Assembly (NCBI RefSeq): GCF_014174275.1
Contig: NZ_JABEQK010000004.1
Span: 124,001 to 188,000, forward strand
Direction of reading: 5' to 3'
From: Gluconacetobacter takamatsuzukensis
Lineage (GTDB): Bacteria > Pseudomonadota > Alphaproteobacteria > Acetobacterales > Acetobacteraceae
DNA: 64,000 bases
The notes below the pieces were generated by a model. The model searched no databases. It was given only the letters and a program-made list of their open reading frames with translations, and was not told where the DNA came from. Made by a program: the position numbers and the translations under genes. Shown piece by piece: positions 8,635-17,484 of this stretch. How positions within the stretch are numbered: the stretch's first letter is position 1; every line of letters begins with the position of its first letter.

Positions 8635-8969
8635 AGCGCGCTTTCCCCCGTTTCTCCCGTACGAATGCGCATTGCCTGCTCCAGATCAAGAACGAAGATT
8701 TTCCCGTCGCCGATCTTGCCGGTATTGGCGGCCAGTCGGATGGCTTCCATCGTCGGATCGACGAGGGCGTCGGGTACCGCGATTTCAAGTTTTGATTTCG
8801 GAACGAAATGGGCGGAATATTCCGCGCCGCGATAGATTTCGGTCTGGCCTTTCTGGCGACCGAAGCCTTTCACGTCCGTGACGGTGATCCCTGCGACGCC
8901 GACGGCGGACAGGGCCTCGCGCACGTCATCCAGTTTGAACGGTTTTATTATTGCAACGATCAGCTTCAT
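8631..8969 (-). CDS. glnK: Nitrogen regulatory PII protein GlnK
   Basis: 112 residues, the standard PII length. Tyr51 sits in the T-loop (TEIYRGAEYSAHF) at the uridylylation position. The PII signatures RGAEY and TGKIGDGKIF are present. GlnK binds ATP/ADP and 2-oxoglutarate and plugs AmtB when nitrogen becomes sufficient. It precedes and overlaps amtB, the near-universal arrangement. The upstream region (8970-9506) holds strong dyads, but I could not find a convincing sigma-54 promoter (GG-N10-GC). Confidence 0.96.
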   Translation of the reverse strand: MKLIVAIIKPFKLDDVREALSAVGVAGITVTDVKGFGRQKGQTEIYRGAEYSAHFVPKSKLEIAVPDALVDPTMEAIRLAANTGKIGDGKIFVLDLEQAMRIRTGETGESAL

Positions 8970-9506
8970 GATTTCCTCGCTGAGGAAGTGCTCGCCATCG
9001 CATGATTCGAGTCATGCGACACGATCAGGGATGGCTGCTTGCAGCCGAATACAGATATCGGGCGGTCACGAAGGCGCCGAAATGCGCAGCGCTTGCGGGC
9101 GATGAGCCGTTCAGCGGGGTTTGGTACCGTGTCGGGGGGAAGGGAAGGCGATGCCTCCCGATAGGCCCGTCATGGTGTTCAAGTGAATAATGGAGACCAT
9201 GTTCCGGCGGGACGGCCCATTGGGGCCCGCCTGCCGGGGCGTTCGGTCCCGACGATTCAAAACGGGGAAACCGGCGGTTCTTGATTGATTGGTGCCGGGC
9301 TGCCAGTTTTGCGCGAAAAGCGTTGCATAATCGAAATGTTTTGTCAACGCAAAAGAGTGATCTTGAGTGGACATCGGGGATGCACCGTTCGGTCACGTTG
9401 GTTGGCGCGTATCGAACGGACGAGGGACGGTCGGGTTTCGCGGCCGTGGCTTCTAAATGTTGGCCATCGGGGGATAGAGTGCCGCCCTTCAGGACGGGAC
9501 GACGAC
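8970..9506. other. Divergent intergenic region between glnK and MFS gene, with several dyads
   Basis: 537 nt without a convincing gene. It holds a perfect 8-bp dyad at 8998-9019, a GGCTGC-TT-GCAGCC dyad at 9033-9046 and a GCGTTG/CAACGC dyad at 9320-9325/9345-9350, the last nested inside TTTTGCG/CGCAAAA. A minus-strand TTGACA hexamer at 9342-9347 lacks a good -10 partner. Promoters for glnK and the MFS gene must lie here. Open frames across it have atypical composition and no recognisable family. Confidence 0.6.
8998..9019 (-). promoter_or_regulatory. Perfect 8-bp inverted repeat in the glnK leader/promoter
   Basis: TCGCATGA (8998-9005) and TCATGCGA (9012-9019) are exact complements around a 6-nt spacer, beginning 28 nt upstream of the glnK start. 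It could be an operator or an mRNA hairpin controlling glnK-amtB expression. It does not match the classical NtrC site (TGCACC-N5-GGTGCA). Confidence 0.5.
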
Positions 9507-10700
9507 ATGACAGTTTCCTCTGCACCGGCCGGCGCCGGGATCATTCGCCTGATCGCGTGCGCCGCCGGGCTTGTGGTGGCCAATATCTATTATGCCCAGC
9601 CGCTGATCGGCCTGATCGGCCCGGATATCGGCCTGGCGCCGGCATGGCTGGGCAGTATCGTGATGCTGACGCAGCTGGGATATGGGTGCGGCATGATCGG
9701 CCTGGTGTCGCTGGCCGATATCGTGGAGAACCGGCGGCTGGTGCTGGTGGCGCTGGGCGGGCTGGCGGCGACGCTGCTGGCCTCGGCCTTCGTGCGGTCG
9801 GCGGGGGCGTTCCTGCTCATGGCGTTTGCCATCGGGGTGTTTGCCACCGCTACCCAGGTGCTGGTGCCGCTGGCGTCGCATCTGTCGGCCGAGAAGGATC
9901 GCGGCCGGGTGGTGGGGACGGTGATGGGCGGGCTGATCGGCGGGATCATGCTCGCACGGCCGTTTGCCAGCGTCGTCGCGGATCATGCGGGCTGGCATGC
10001 CGTCTTCCTGGCGTCGTGCGCGATGACGCTGGTGCTGATGGCGGCGCTGGCGCGCGGGCTGCCGCGCCGGCAGCCGGTGCATGACGGGCTGACCTACGGG
10101 CATATCCTGGCCTCGCTGCCCGGAATCCTGCGCGATACGCCGCTGCTGCGCCGCCGGGCCTTCTACCAGGGGTCGGTGTTTGCCGCGTTCAATATCTTCT
10201 GGACGGCGGTGCCGCTGCAACTGGCCGCGGCGCCCTTTCACCTGGGGCAGACGGGCATTGCGCTGTTCGCCCTGGCCGGGGCGGGGGGTGCGCTGGCGGC
10301 GCCCGTAGCCGGGCGGCTGGCGGACCGGGGGCTGACGAATGTTGCCACCACCGGGGCGATGGTGATGGTGGCGGGGGCCTTCATGCTGGGCCTGTCGGCC
10401 GTGGCGGCCCATGCGCTGGTGCCGCTGGCGGTGGCGGCGATCGTGCTGGATGCCGGGGTGCAGACCAACCAGGTGGTCAGCATGCGGGCGATCTACCTGC
10501 TGCGGCCCGAGATCCGGGGACGGCTGAATGCGCTGTTCATGACCATCGTCTTCCTGTGCGGCGCCGCGGGATCGGTGCTGGCGGCCGCCCTGTTTCACCA
10601 GGGCGGGTGGCAGGCGGTCTCGGTCGCCGGCGCCGTGCTGCCGCTGGTTGCACTGGGGCGGCAGGCGCTGGCCGGCGAAACCGCACGGCGGCGAGCCTGA
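9507..10700 (+). CDS. MFS transporter (drug/sugar-efflux type)
   Basis: 397 residues with about twelve hydrophobic segments and no signal peptide. The start at ATG 9507 has AGGACGGGAC just upstream and gives MTVSSAPAGAG, after which the first helix begins (IIRLIACAAGLVVANIYYAQPL). The NIYYAQPL opening and the LxxADxxxNRRLV loop between helices 2 and 3 are typical of DHA1-like MFS efflux proteins related to YgaY/YnfM. The substrate cannot be told from sequence. It converges with the GT4 gene, with 58 nt between. Confidence 0.85.
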   Translation: MTVSSAPAGAGIIRLIACAAGLVVANIYYAQPLIGLIGPDIGLAPAWLGSIVMLTQLGYGCGMIGLVSLADIVENRRLVLVALGGLAATLLASAFVRSAGAFLLMAFAIGVFATATQVLVPLASHLSAEKDRGRVVGTVMGGLIGGIMLARPFASVVADHAGWHAVFLASCAMTLVLMAALARGLPRRQPVHDGLTYGHILASLPGILRDTPLLRRRAFYQGSVFAAFNIFWTAVPLQLAAAPFHLGQTGIALFALAGAGGALAAPVAGRLADRGLTNVATTGAMVMVAGAFMLGLSAVAAHALVPLAVAAIVLDAGVQTNQVVSMRAIYLLRPEIRGRLNALFMTIVFLCGAAGSVLAAALFHQGGWQAVSVAGAVLPLVALGRQALAGETARRRA

Positions 10701-10758
10701 CCGTAAAGGCGCGCTGGTGGCGAGCCGGCGCGCGTTTCCAGCCGGGCCCGGGCCGGGA

Positions 10759-11793
10759 TCAGGCGGTCTTCTTGGCTTCGATCAGCTCGCGGTAGATGTC
10801 GAGATAGTCCTCGGCCATCCGGCGGGCGGTGAAGCGTTCCTCGAATCGCTGGCGGATGCGGTCGGCGTGCAGTTCGGGCAGGCGGGCGCAGGCGGCGATC
10901 GCCTCGTGCTCGTCATCCACGATCAGGCCGGTCAGCCCGTCTTCCAGCACTTCGGGGACCGAGCCGCGGCGGAAGGCGACGACGGGGGTGCCGCAGGCCA
11001 TGGCCTCGATCATCACCAGGCCGAACGGCTCGGGCCAGTCGATGGGCATCAGCAGTGCCCGGGCGCCCGACAGGAAGGCGGGCTTCTGGCGGTCGTTGAT
11101 CTCGCCGATCAGTTCCACGCCCTCGCCCAGCATCGGCACGATCTCGCGCTCGAAATACTCGGCGTCCACCTTGTCGATCTTGGCGGCGATCTTGAGCGGC
11201 ACGTTGAGGGCGCGGGCGATGCGGATTGCCTTGTCCACGCCTTTTTCCGGGCAGATCCTGCCCAGGAAGGCGAAATAGTCGCGCGGGCCCGGCTGGGGCG
11301 TCAGCAGCTTCTCGGGCAGGCCGTGCAGCACGGTGCGCACATAATGGGCCTGGGGGAGGGGCAGGCGCTGGTTGTTGGAGATCGAGACGATCGGCACCCT
11401 GGGGAACGCATCGAAGACCGGCTGAAGTTCCATCAGGTCCAGCCGGCCGTGCATCGTGGTCAGCATCGGCGTCTTCTGGCGGCTGAAATAGGTGAAGGGC
11501 CAGTAATCCATATGGAAATGCAGGATATCGAACTGCTCTGCCGCGCGCGCCACCTGTTCCATCATCAGCATGTGCGGCGCGATCGGGTCGCGAATCGCGG
11601 GGTCGAGGCGCAGGGCCTGCGGCCAGCAGGCGGTCAGCCGGGCGGAGGTCACGCTGTCGCCGCTGGCGAACAGTGTCACGTCATGGCCCATGGCCGTCAG
11701 TTCTTCCGTCAGGAAAGACACGACGCGCTCGGTGCCGCCATAGAGTTTGGGCGGTACGGCTTCATGGAGCGGCGCGATCTGGGCGATACGCAT
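10759..11793 (-). CDS. Glycosyltransferase family 4 protein
   Basis: 344 residues with a GT-B fold. The N-terminal acceptor-domain motif is APLHEAVPPKLYGGTERVV. The C-terminal donor-binding region has FLGRICPEKGVDKAIRIA and the E-x7-E motif EPFGLVMIEAMACGTPVVA. The frame is open further upstream, but MRIAQIAPLHE at ATG 11793 is the conserved start. GT4 enzymes add sugars from nucleotide donors to polysaccharide or glycolipid precursors at the cytoplasmic face. It is divergent from the ABC exporter gene across a dyad-rich region. The product and acceptor are unknown. Confidence 0.85.
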   Translation of the reverse strand: MRIAQIAPLHEAVPPKLYGGTERVVSFLTEELTAMGHDVTLFASGDSVTSARLTACWPQALRLDPAIRDPIAPHMLMMEQVARAAEQFDILHFHMDYWPFTYFSRQKTPMLTTMHGRLDLMELQPVFDAFPRVPIVSISNNQRLPLPQAHYVRTVLHGLPEKLLTPQPGPRDYFAFLGRICPEKGVDKAIRIARALNVPLKIAAKIDKVDAEYFEREIVPMLGEGVELIGEINDRQKPAFLSGARALLMPIDWPEPFGLVMIEAMACGTPVVAFRRGSVPEVLEDGLTGLIVDDEHEAIAACARLPELHADRIRQRFEERFTARRMAEDYLDIYRELIEAKKTA

Positions 11794-12094
11794 GGGGCAG
11801 TTCACTTCTTTCTTCCGCATGAATGGACAGGGGATGCTAGCGTGCGATCCGGAAACGGCAAATCGATGGCACACCGGACGGGCGGGCCGGGGCAATGGTG
11901 GAACGAAGCGGGGTAAAGGATGTTCCATCCCCGGGGCCAGCCCGCCCGGCATCTGCGGGGAAGGGCAGCGAGAGCCTATCTTTCTTCCCCGCGATCCGGA
12001 TAGATAAACATTTAAGGGCGTGGAACTTTCCGCGCATCATGACGACCGGACCCGCCGGCGGCACAAAGGCCGGCAGCAGAGAGGGCAGCCGATT
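11794..12094. other. Divergent, hairpin-rich intergenic region
   Basis: About 300 nt between the GT4 gene and the ABC exporter. It contains GGGCGGGC/GCCCGCCC (11880-11887/11940-11947) enclosing TGGAAC/GTTCCA (11899-11904/11922-11927), then GCGGGGAA/TTCCCCGC (11955-11962/11985-11992). A direct repeat GCGATCCGGA occurs at 11844-11853 and 11991-12000. No supported gene is present. Confidence 0.55.
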
Positions 12095-13894
12095 TTGGCG
12101 ACTGATAAAGAGACCACCATTTCAGACGACCAGTTGGTTCATTATCTGGGCCGGCCGCTTTCCTTCGTCTTCCGCTATGCGCGGGGTCATGCGCTGCTGC
12201 ATGCCGTGATCTTCCTTTCGGTCATGGTCGCCGTCGGCTGCACCGTCGGGGCCACATATGCCACCCGGTTCCTGGTCGATACCATGACCGTGCACGGTGT
12301 GGGAGACATGCACCCCGTCTGGAATGCCGTCGCGATCCTGGTCGTGGTCATTGCCTTCGACAACATGTCGTGGCGGGTGGCCGGGTGGTTTGCGACCTAT
12401 GCCTTCGTGGACATGACCGGCGACGTGCGGCGCGACCTGTTTCGCTACCTGACCAGCCATTCCGCCGGATATTTCGCCGACCGGATGTCGGGCGCCATGG
12501 CGTCGCGCATTTCCACCGCGTCGATGTCGGTGTTCACGCTGGAGAACCTGGCGGCATGGAACGTGCTGCCGCCCTGCCTGAACGTGGCGCTGTCGGTGGC
12601 GCTGCTGCTGACGATCAGCCCCGTCATGGCCGGGGTGATCGTGGCGCTGTCGGCGGGGCTGTGCCTGCTGATGTTCCGCATGGCGGCCGGCGGGCGGGGC
12701 ATGCACCAGCATTATGCCGCCGAGGCGGCGCGGGTGGACGGCGAGATGCTGGACATCGTCAACAACCTGCCGCTGGTCCGCTCGTTCGGCATGACGCGGT
12801 ACGAGCGGCTGCGGCTGGGCGAGACGATGCGCCAGGAAATGGGCGCCCGTGGCCGGTCGCTGCGCTACATGGAAAAGCTGCGGCTGGTGCACGCCGTGCT
12901 GACGGCGGTGCTGACGGCGGGCCTGCTGTTCTGGGTGGTGACGCTGTGGCACCTGGGCCGGGCCAGCATCGGCGACGTGGTGATGGTGGCCAACCTGGGC
13001 TTCATGATCCTGCACGGGACGCGCGACCTGGCCGTGGCGCTGGTGGAGACCATCCAGCATATCGCCCGGCTGGACGAGGCGCTTTCCGCCATTCTCGTGC
13101 CCCATGAGATGGTCGACTCCCCGAACGCGCACGGCTTTGCCGGGCCGGTGCATGGCGAGGTCGCCTTCCGCGACGTGATGTTCGCCTATCCGGGCGGGCG
13201 GCCGGTGCTGTCGCATTTCAACCTGGTGGTCGAGGCCGGGACGCGGGTCGGGCTGGTGGGGCGGTCCGGGTCGGGCAAGAGTACCATCCTGGCCCTGATC
13301 CAGCGCCTGCGCTACGTGCAGGGCGGGGCGATCCAGATCGACGGGGTCGATATCCGGGACCTGGACGAGCAGAGCCTGCGGGCCTGCATGTCGGTGGTGC
13401 CGCAGGAGGTGTCACTGCTGCGGCGCTCGGTGATGGAGAATATCCGCTATGGCCGGCCCGATGCGACGGATGACGAGGTCATCGCCGCCTCGATCGCCGC
13501 CGGGTGTCGCGATTTCATCGACGCGATGCCCGAGGGGTTCCAGACCGAGGTCGGGGACCGGGGCGTCAAGCTGTCGGGCGGCCAGCGGCAGCGGATCGCC
13601 ATTGCCCGGGCGTTTCTGCGCAATGCGCCGATCCTGATCCTCGACGAGGCCACCAGCGCGCTGGACAGCGAGAGCGAGCAGCGCGTGCAGGAGGCGCTGG
13701 ACCGGCTGAAGGTCGGGCGCACCGTCATCGCGGTGGCCCATCGCCTGTCGACCCTGCGCGATTTCGACCGGATCGTGGTGATGGATCATGGCCGGATCGT
13801 CCAGGACGGGCCGGTGAGCGTGCTGGAACGGACCGCCGGACCCTATCGCGACTTTCTGGAACGGCAGTCCATGTTCATCGAGGGCGCCGCGTGA
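12095..13894 (+). CDS. ABC transporter, fused membrane and ATPase domains (exporter type)
   Basis: About 599 residues: six membrane segments in the first half and a nucleotide-binding domain in the second. The domain has Walker A GRSGSGKST, signature LSGGQRQRIAIARA, Walker B ILILDEATSALD and the H-loop AVAHRLST, so it is complete and should hydrolyse ATP. The start is uncertain. TTG 12095 has GAGAGGG upstream and gives a family-typical length; GTG 12020 would add 25 residues of poor composition. This MsbA/HlyB-type half-transporter works as a homodimer in the inner membrane. The neighbouring glycosyltransferase suggests a lipid or glycan substrate (inference). Confidence 0.88.
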   Translation: MATDKETTISDDQLVHYLGRPLSFVFRYARGHALLHAVIFLSVMVAVGCTVGATYATRFLVDTMTVHGVGDMHPVWNAVAILVVVIAFDNMSWRVAGWFATYAFVDMTGDVRRDLFRYLTSHSAGYFADRMSGAMASRISTASMSVFTLENLAAWNVLPPCLNVALSVALLLTISPVMAGVIVALSAGLCLLMFRMAAGGRGMHQHYAAEAARVDGEMLDIVNNLPLVRSFGMTRYERLRLGETMRQEMGARGRSLRYMEKLRLVHAVLTAVLTAGLLFWVVTLWHLGRASIGDVVMVANLGFMILHGTRDLAVALVETIQHIARLDEALSAILVPHEMVDSPNAHGFAGPVHGEVAFRDVMFAYPGGRPVLSHFNLVVEAGTRVGLVGRSGSGKSTILALIQRLRYVQGGAIQIDGVDIRDLDEQSLRACMSVVPQEVSLLRRSVMENIRYGRPDATDDEVIAASIAAGCRDFIDAMPEGFQTEVGDRGVKLSGGQRQRIAIARAFLRNAPILILDEATSALDSESEQRVQEALDRLKVGRTVIAVAHRLSTLRDFDRIVVMDHGRIVQDGPVSVLERTAGPYRDFLERQSMFIEGAA

Positions 13895-13898
13895 CGAG

Positions 13899-14702
13899 AT
13901 GACGAACTATCGTACCGACGGGAATGGACAGGACATCATGCTGCGCGTAGCGGCATTGCCTGGCGGACGGGAGAGCGGCGCGCCGGCCGGAGAGAAGGAG
14001 AGCCAGGGCGCCGGGCCGGGCCGGCCTGCCCGCGCGGCGGTGGAGGGCGGCAGGCGGGCCCTGAGTGCCGATGCCTACGAATATATTCGCAGCGGCCTGA
14101 TCCGCAGCCGCTACCGGGTGGGCCAGCGGCTGGTGCTGCGCCCGCTGGCCGCCGAGCTGGGGCTGAGCCCCACGCCGGTGCGCGAGGCGCTGCTGCGCCT
14201 GGTGTCGGAACAGGCGCTGGACCTGAACGACCGCAATACGGCCGTCGTGCCCGAGATCACGCCCGCCAGCTTCCGCGAGATCCATCGGCTGCGCGTGGAC
14301 CTGGAAAGCCGGCTGATCCAGGCGGCGGCGCTGCGCGCCACGCCCGAGGAACTGGACGCGCTGTCGGAGCTGCACGAGCGGTTCCAGCAGGCCTGCGCGC
14401 GGCAGGACGAAGGCATGATGGCGGCGGGGAATGCCGATTTTCATGCCATGCTGGCGACCATGGCCGGCCTGCCGCTGACGGCGAACATCCTGCATAATCT
14501 GTGGGCGCGGATCGGGCCGCTCTATGCGCTGGCGCGTACCGCGCCGCCCGCGCGGCCGCCCGGCGTACCCCACCCGCATGACGACCTGATCGCGGCATTG
14601 CGCGCGCATGATCCGGAGGCCGCCACCCGGGCGCTGATCCGCGATGCCGACTATGCCCGGAGCTGGATCGAGCCGCTGCTGCCGCTGGAGAGCGCGGAGT
14701 AA
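13899..14702 (+). CDS. GntR-family transcriptional regulator (FadR subfamily, FCD domain)
   Basis: 267 residues. The N-terminal winged helix spans roughly residues 55-120 and includes YRVGQRLVLRPLAAELGLSPTPVREALLRL, the standard GntR recognition region. The C-terminal all-helical FCD domain carries the expected metal-site pattern (RxxxE, then NADFHAML and HPHDDLIAAL). It starts 4 nt after the ABC exporter stop, so the two are likely co-transcribed and it may regulate that operon. A second possible start is ATG 13938. The first 50 residues are Gly/Arg-rich and look disordered. Effector unknown. Confidence 0.87.
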   Translation: MTNYRTDGNGQDIMLRVAALPGGRESGAPAGEKESQGAGPGRPARAAVEGGRRALSADAYEYIRSGLIRSRYRVGQRLVLRPLAAELGLSPTPVREALLRLVSEQALDLNDRNTAVVPEITPASFREIHRLRVDLESRLIQAAALRATPEELDALSELHERFQQACARQDEGMMAAGNADFHAMLATMAGLPLTANILHNLWARIGPLYALARTAPPARPPGVPHPHDDLIAALRAHDPEAATRALIRDADYARSWIEPLLPLESAE

Positions 14703-14744
14703 GGGGAGGGTCCGGAGCCGGCGCGGCCGGTCCGGACCCGTTCC

Positions 14745-15017
14745 TCAGCCGGCCTTGGCGGCCGGCTTGGCGGATTCGGGAACCTCGATGTCGATTTCGA
14801 GCATCGAGACGCCGGCGCCGCGATCCATCTTGATCTGGACCTTGTCCTGGTCGACCGTGATGTGCCGCTTGATGACCTCCAGGATTTCCTCCTGGAGCTT
14901 GGCGATCAGTTCCGACTGGCCCTCGCCCGCGCGCTCGTGCGCCAGCAGGATCTGCAACCGGTCGCGGGCGACGGGGGCTGAACTCTTGCGTCCGAACAGG
15001 GATGTCAGGAAGCTCAT
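14745..15017 (-). CDS. minE: Cell division topological specificity factor MinE
   Basis: 90 residues, the usual MinE length. The N-terminal membrane-targeting/MinD-contact region is [13 protein letters not shown], followed by [13 protein letters not shown] and the C-terminal topological domain. MinE stimulates MinD ATPase and sweeps MinCD to the poles, placing the Z-ring at midcell. Its start overlaps the minD stop by 4 nt (15014-15017), so translation is coupled. Confidence 0.96.
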   Translation of the reverse strand: MSFLTSLFGRKSSAPVARDRLQILLAHERAGEGQSELIAKLQEEILEVIKRHITVDQDKVQIKMDRGAGVSMLEIDIEVPESAKPAAKAG

Positions 15018-15829
15018 GCGACACTCCGTTTGAACAGCCAGTCGAACAGGCCCTTGCGTTCGGTCGGCACGCTGACGTCCAGCGTCTCGCCCTCGAGGCG
15101 GCGTACCGCCTCGAAATAGGCGCGGGCAGGCGCGCTGGTGGGATTGGACAACGTGACCGGCATGCCGAGGTTCGATGCCCGCAGGACTTCCTCGCTCTCG
15201 GGGATGATGCCCAGCAGGGGAATCGACAGGATTTCCAGCACGTCTTCGGTGCGCAGCATTTCGCCGCGTGCGGCGCGCGCCGGATCGTAGCGCGTCAGCA
15301 GCAGGTGCTTGTCGATCTTCTCGCCCTTCTTGGCGCGCTCGGTCGTGCTGTCGAGCATGCCGATGATGCGGTCGCTGTCGCGCACCGACGAGACCTCGGG
15401 GTTGGTCACGACCACGGCCTGGTCGGCATGGTACATCGCCAGCTGGGCGCCGCGCTCGATGCCGGCGGGGCTGTCGCAGATCACCCAGTCGAATTTCTCA
15501 CGCAGTTCCTCGATGACGCGCGCGACGCCCTCGGGGGTCAGGGCGTCCTTGTCGCGGGTCTGCGAGGCGGGGAGAATCGACAGGGTTTCCACCCGCTTGT
15601 CGCGGATCAGGGCCTGCGCCAGCTTGGCGTCGCCCTGCACGACGTTGATGAGATCGAACACCACGCGGCGTTCCGCGCCCATCACCAGATCCAGGTTCCG
15701 CAATCCGACGTCGAAATCGACGACGACGACGTTTTTCCCCGTCTGGGCCAGTGCCGCGCCGAGGGCAGCGGTCGATGTGGTCTTGCCCACACCGCCCTTA
15801 CCCGAAGTGACAACCAGCACCTTGGCCAT
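15014..15829 (-). CDS. minD: Septum site-determining ATPase MinD
   Basis: 271 residues. The deviant Walker A motif KGGVGKTT is near residues 11-18, with the membrane-binding amphipathic helix at the C-terminus ([11 protein letters not shown]). ATP-bound MinD dimerises on the membrane and recruits MinC. It lies 104 nt after minC and overlaps minE, giving the order minC-minD-minE on the minus strand. Confidence 0.97.
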   Translation of the reverse strand: MAKVLVVTSGKGGVGKTTSTAALGAALAQTGKNVVVVDFDVGLRNLDLVMGAERRVVFDLINVVQGDAKLAQALIRDKRVETLSILPASQTRDKDALTPEGVARVIEELREKFDWVICDSPAGIERGAQLAMYHADQAVVVTNPEVSSVRDSDRIIGMLDSTTERAKKGEKIDKHLLLTRYDPARAARGEMLRTEDVLEILSIPLLGIIPESEEVLRASNLGMPVTLSNPTSAPARAYFEAVRRLEGETLDVSVPTERKGLFDWLFKRSVA

Positions 15830-15933
15830 ATGCGTATTTCCTTATGTCCGGATCGCCGGTCTGCGGCGTCGTCTTTGAATATGAATCTAGTGGCGAAAAT
15901 ATGATGAGGGCAACGGGAAAGCGGGGCGTGTCG

Positions 15934-16665
15934 TCAGTTCAGGGGCCGGACGACCAGGGTATCGTCCTCCAGCATGGCCTGGGCGGAGCGGCCGTGCAGG
16001 GCCGGGTCGATTTCCTCGGCGATCATGTAATAGCCGTCAATCGCGAGAAGTTCCGCCTTCATGCCCGCCGCGAAGATGCGTGCCCCGGTCTGGCCGCCCA
16101 TGCCGGCGATCGCCCGCCCGCGCAGGATGCCGTAGACATGGACCGATCCGCCGGCCGAAATTTCGGCCCCCGAGCCCACGGAGCCGATGACGACCACGTC
16201 GCCGTCGGGGTTCTGGATCGCCTGCCCGGACCGGACCGGGCCCTCGACGATCAGGGCCGATGACGGGCCCGACGGCGGGGCGGGGGGCTGCGGCGTGTCG
16301 CCCGCGTCTTCATCGGGCAGTTCGACCGTGCCGGCGGCGCGGCCGCCCTCGAACCCCATCGGCCAGTCCCAGCCCGCCAAGGCGGGCCAGTCGGGGTCGG
16401 CACCTTCGATCCCGATGATGCGGACCCCGCGTTCCAGCAGGGCGGGGTAGAGGCCCGCCAGGCCTTCGGCGTCGCCCGCCAGCAGGCCCAGGTCGAGGAT
16501 GATCGGCTTGCCGACGAAGAAGGAGGGCGAGCGCGCGATCTGGGCATCCAGCCCGCGCAGCCAGTCGTCCAGTTCGGCCTCGGGGGAGAGCACCAGCGCC
16601 AGGAAGGAGCGGCCACGGGCGCGGATGCGGGGAAGCGGGCGGGTTTCGTCGGACAAGGGCGTCAC
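15934..16665 (-). CDS. minC: Septum site-determining protein MinC
   Basis: 243 residues. The N-terminal FtsZ-inhibiting domain is variable. A Pro-rich linker (DTPQPPAPPSGPSS) leads to the C-terminal right-handed beta-helix that binds MinD and dimerises, with repeats SVGSGAEISAGGSVHVYG and LRGRAIAGMGGQTGARIFA. MinC blocks FtsZ polymerisation away from midcell. It is first in minCDE; the promoter should lie in 16666-16812, shared with the divergent GST gene. Confidence 0.95.
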   Translation of the reverse strand: MTPLSDETRPLPRIRARGRSFLALVLSPEAELDDWLRGLDAQIARSPSFFVGKPIILDLGLLAGDAEGLAGLYPALLERGVRIIGIEGADPDWPALAGWDWPMGFEGGRAAGTVELPDEDAGDTPQPPAPPSGPSSALIVEGPVRSGQAIQNPDGDVVVIGSVGSGAEISAGGSVHVYGILRGRAIAGMGGQTGARIFAAGMKAELLAIDGYYMIAEEIDPALHGRSAQAMLEDDTLVVRPLN

Positions 16666-16812
16666 GGACCTTCACGTTGCGGGGAAGGGAACCCGTTCCA
16701 GCTACCGTGAGAACGGGGCGCTGTCGAGCGATCCGAGGGCCTGGATCGCGATTTCCGTCGCGGGATGCGGCGGCCCTTGGCGAGGCGGGATTCGATGGCA
16801 TAAAGTGTGACA

Positions 16813-17481
16813 ATGCGTATCCTCTATCATCTTCCTTTATCGCCCTATTGCCGCAAGGTTCGTCTGGTCCTGGGCGAGAAGCGGCTGCCGTTCGAACCGA
16901 TGATGGAGCGGGTGTGGGAACGCCGGCCCGATTATCTGTCGGTCAACCCGGCCGGGACCGTGCCCATGCTGGTCGAGGAAAACGGGCTGTCGATTCCCAA
17001 TTCGTCGGTGATCTGCGAATATCTGGAGGAAGCCTACCCCGATACCCCGCTGCTGGGCCGCACGCTGGCCGAGCGCGTGGAGGTGCGGCGGCTGGTGGCC
17101 TGGTTCGACGAGAAATTCGCCAGCGAGGTCACGCAGAACCTGCTGCATGAGAAGGTGATGAAGCGGATCGCCGGGCGCGGGAACCCGGATGGCAACGCGC
17201 TGCGGGCCGGCTATGCCAATATCCGCTATCATCTGTCCTATCTGGACTGGCTGGCGGAGACGCGGAAATGGCTGGCGGGGCCGACCCTGTCGCTGGCCGA
17301 TTTCGCCGCGGCCTCGCACCTGTCCTGCCTCGATTTCATCAACGATGTCGACTGGAGCAAGGCGCCGGCCGCCAAGGACTGGTATGCCCGCATGAAATCG
17401 CGCCCGTGTTTCCGGCCGCTGCTGAATGACCGGGTGACGGGGATCGTGCCGCCGGATCATTACGCCGACCTCGATTTCTGA
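16813..17481 (+). CDS. Glutathione S-transferase family protein
   Basis: 222 residues from ATG 16813 (GTG 16807 would add two). The thioredoxin-like N-domain has YHLPLSPYCRKVRLVLGEKRL and the cis-Pro/SNAIL-type region NPAGTVPMLVEENGLSIPNSSVICEYLEE. The all-helical C-domain contains GPTLSLADFAAASHL. It has a serine/cysteine-type active site near PYC. It is followed 3 nt later by the flavoprotein gene and is likely co-transcribed. Substrate unknown. Confidence 0.88.
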   Translation: MRILYHLPLSPYCRKVRLVLGEKRLPFEPMMERVWERRPDYLSVNPAGTVPMLVEENGLSIPNSSVICEYLEEAYPDTPLLGRTLAERVEVRRLVAWFDEKFASEVTQNLLHEKVMKRIAGRGNPDGNALRAGYANIRYHLSYLDWLAETRKWLAGPTLSLADFAAASHLSCLDFINDVDWSKAPAAKDWYARMKSRPCFRPLLNDRVTGIVPPDHYADLDF

Positions 17482-17484
17482 CCC

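Noticed and set aside
8970-9506. Sigma-54 promoter for glnK-amtB
   Set aside because: I searched for GG-N10-GC with TGGC/TTGC context on the minus strand and found no convincing match, so none is annotated.
9025-9525. 166-codon minus-strand frame between glnK and MFS gene
   Set aside because: No homology pattern, crosses the strong dyads and probable promoters, and composition is unlike neighbouring genes.
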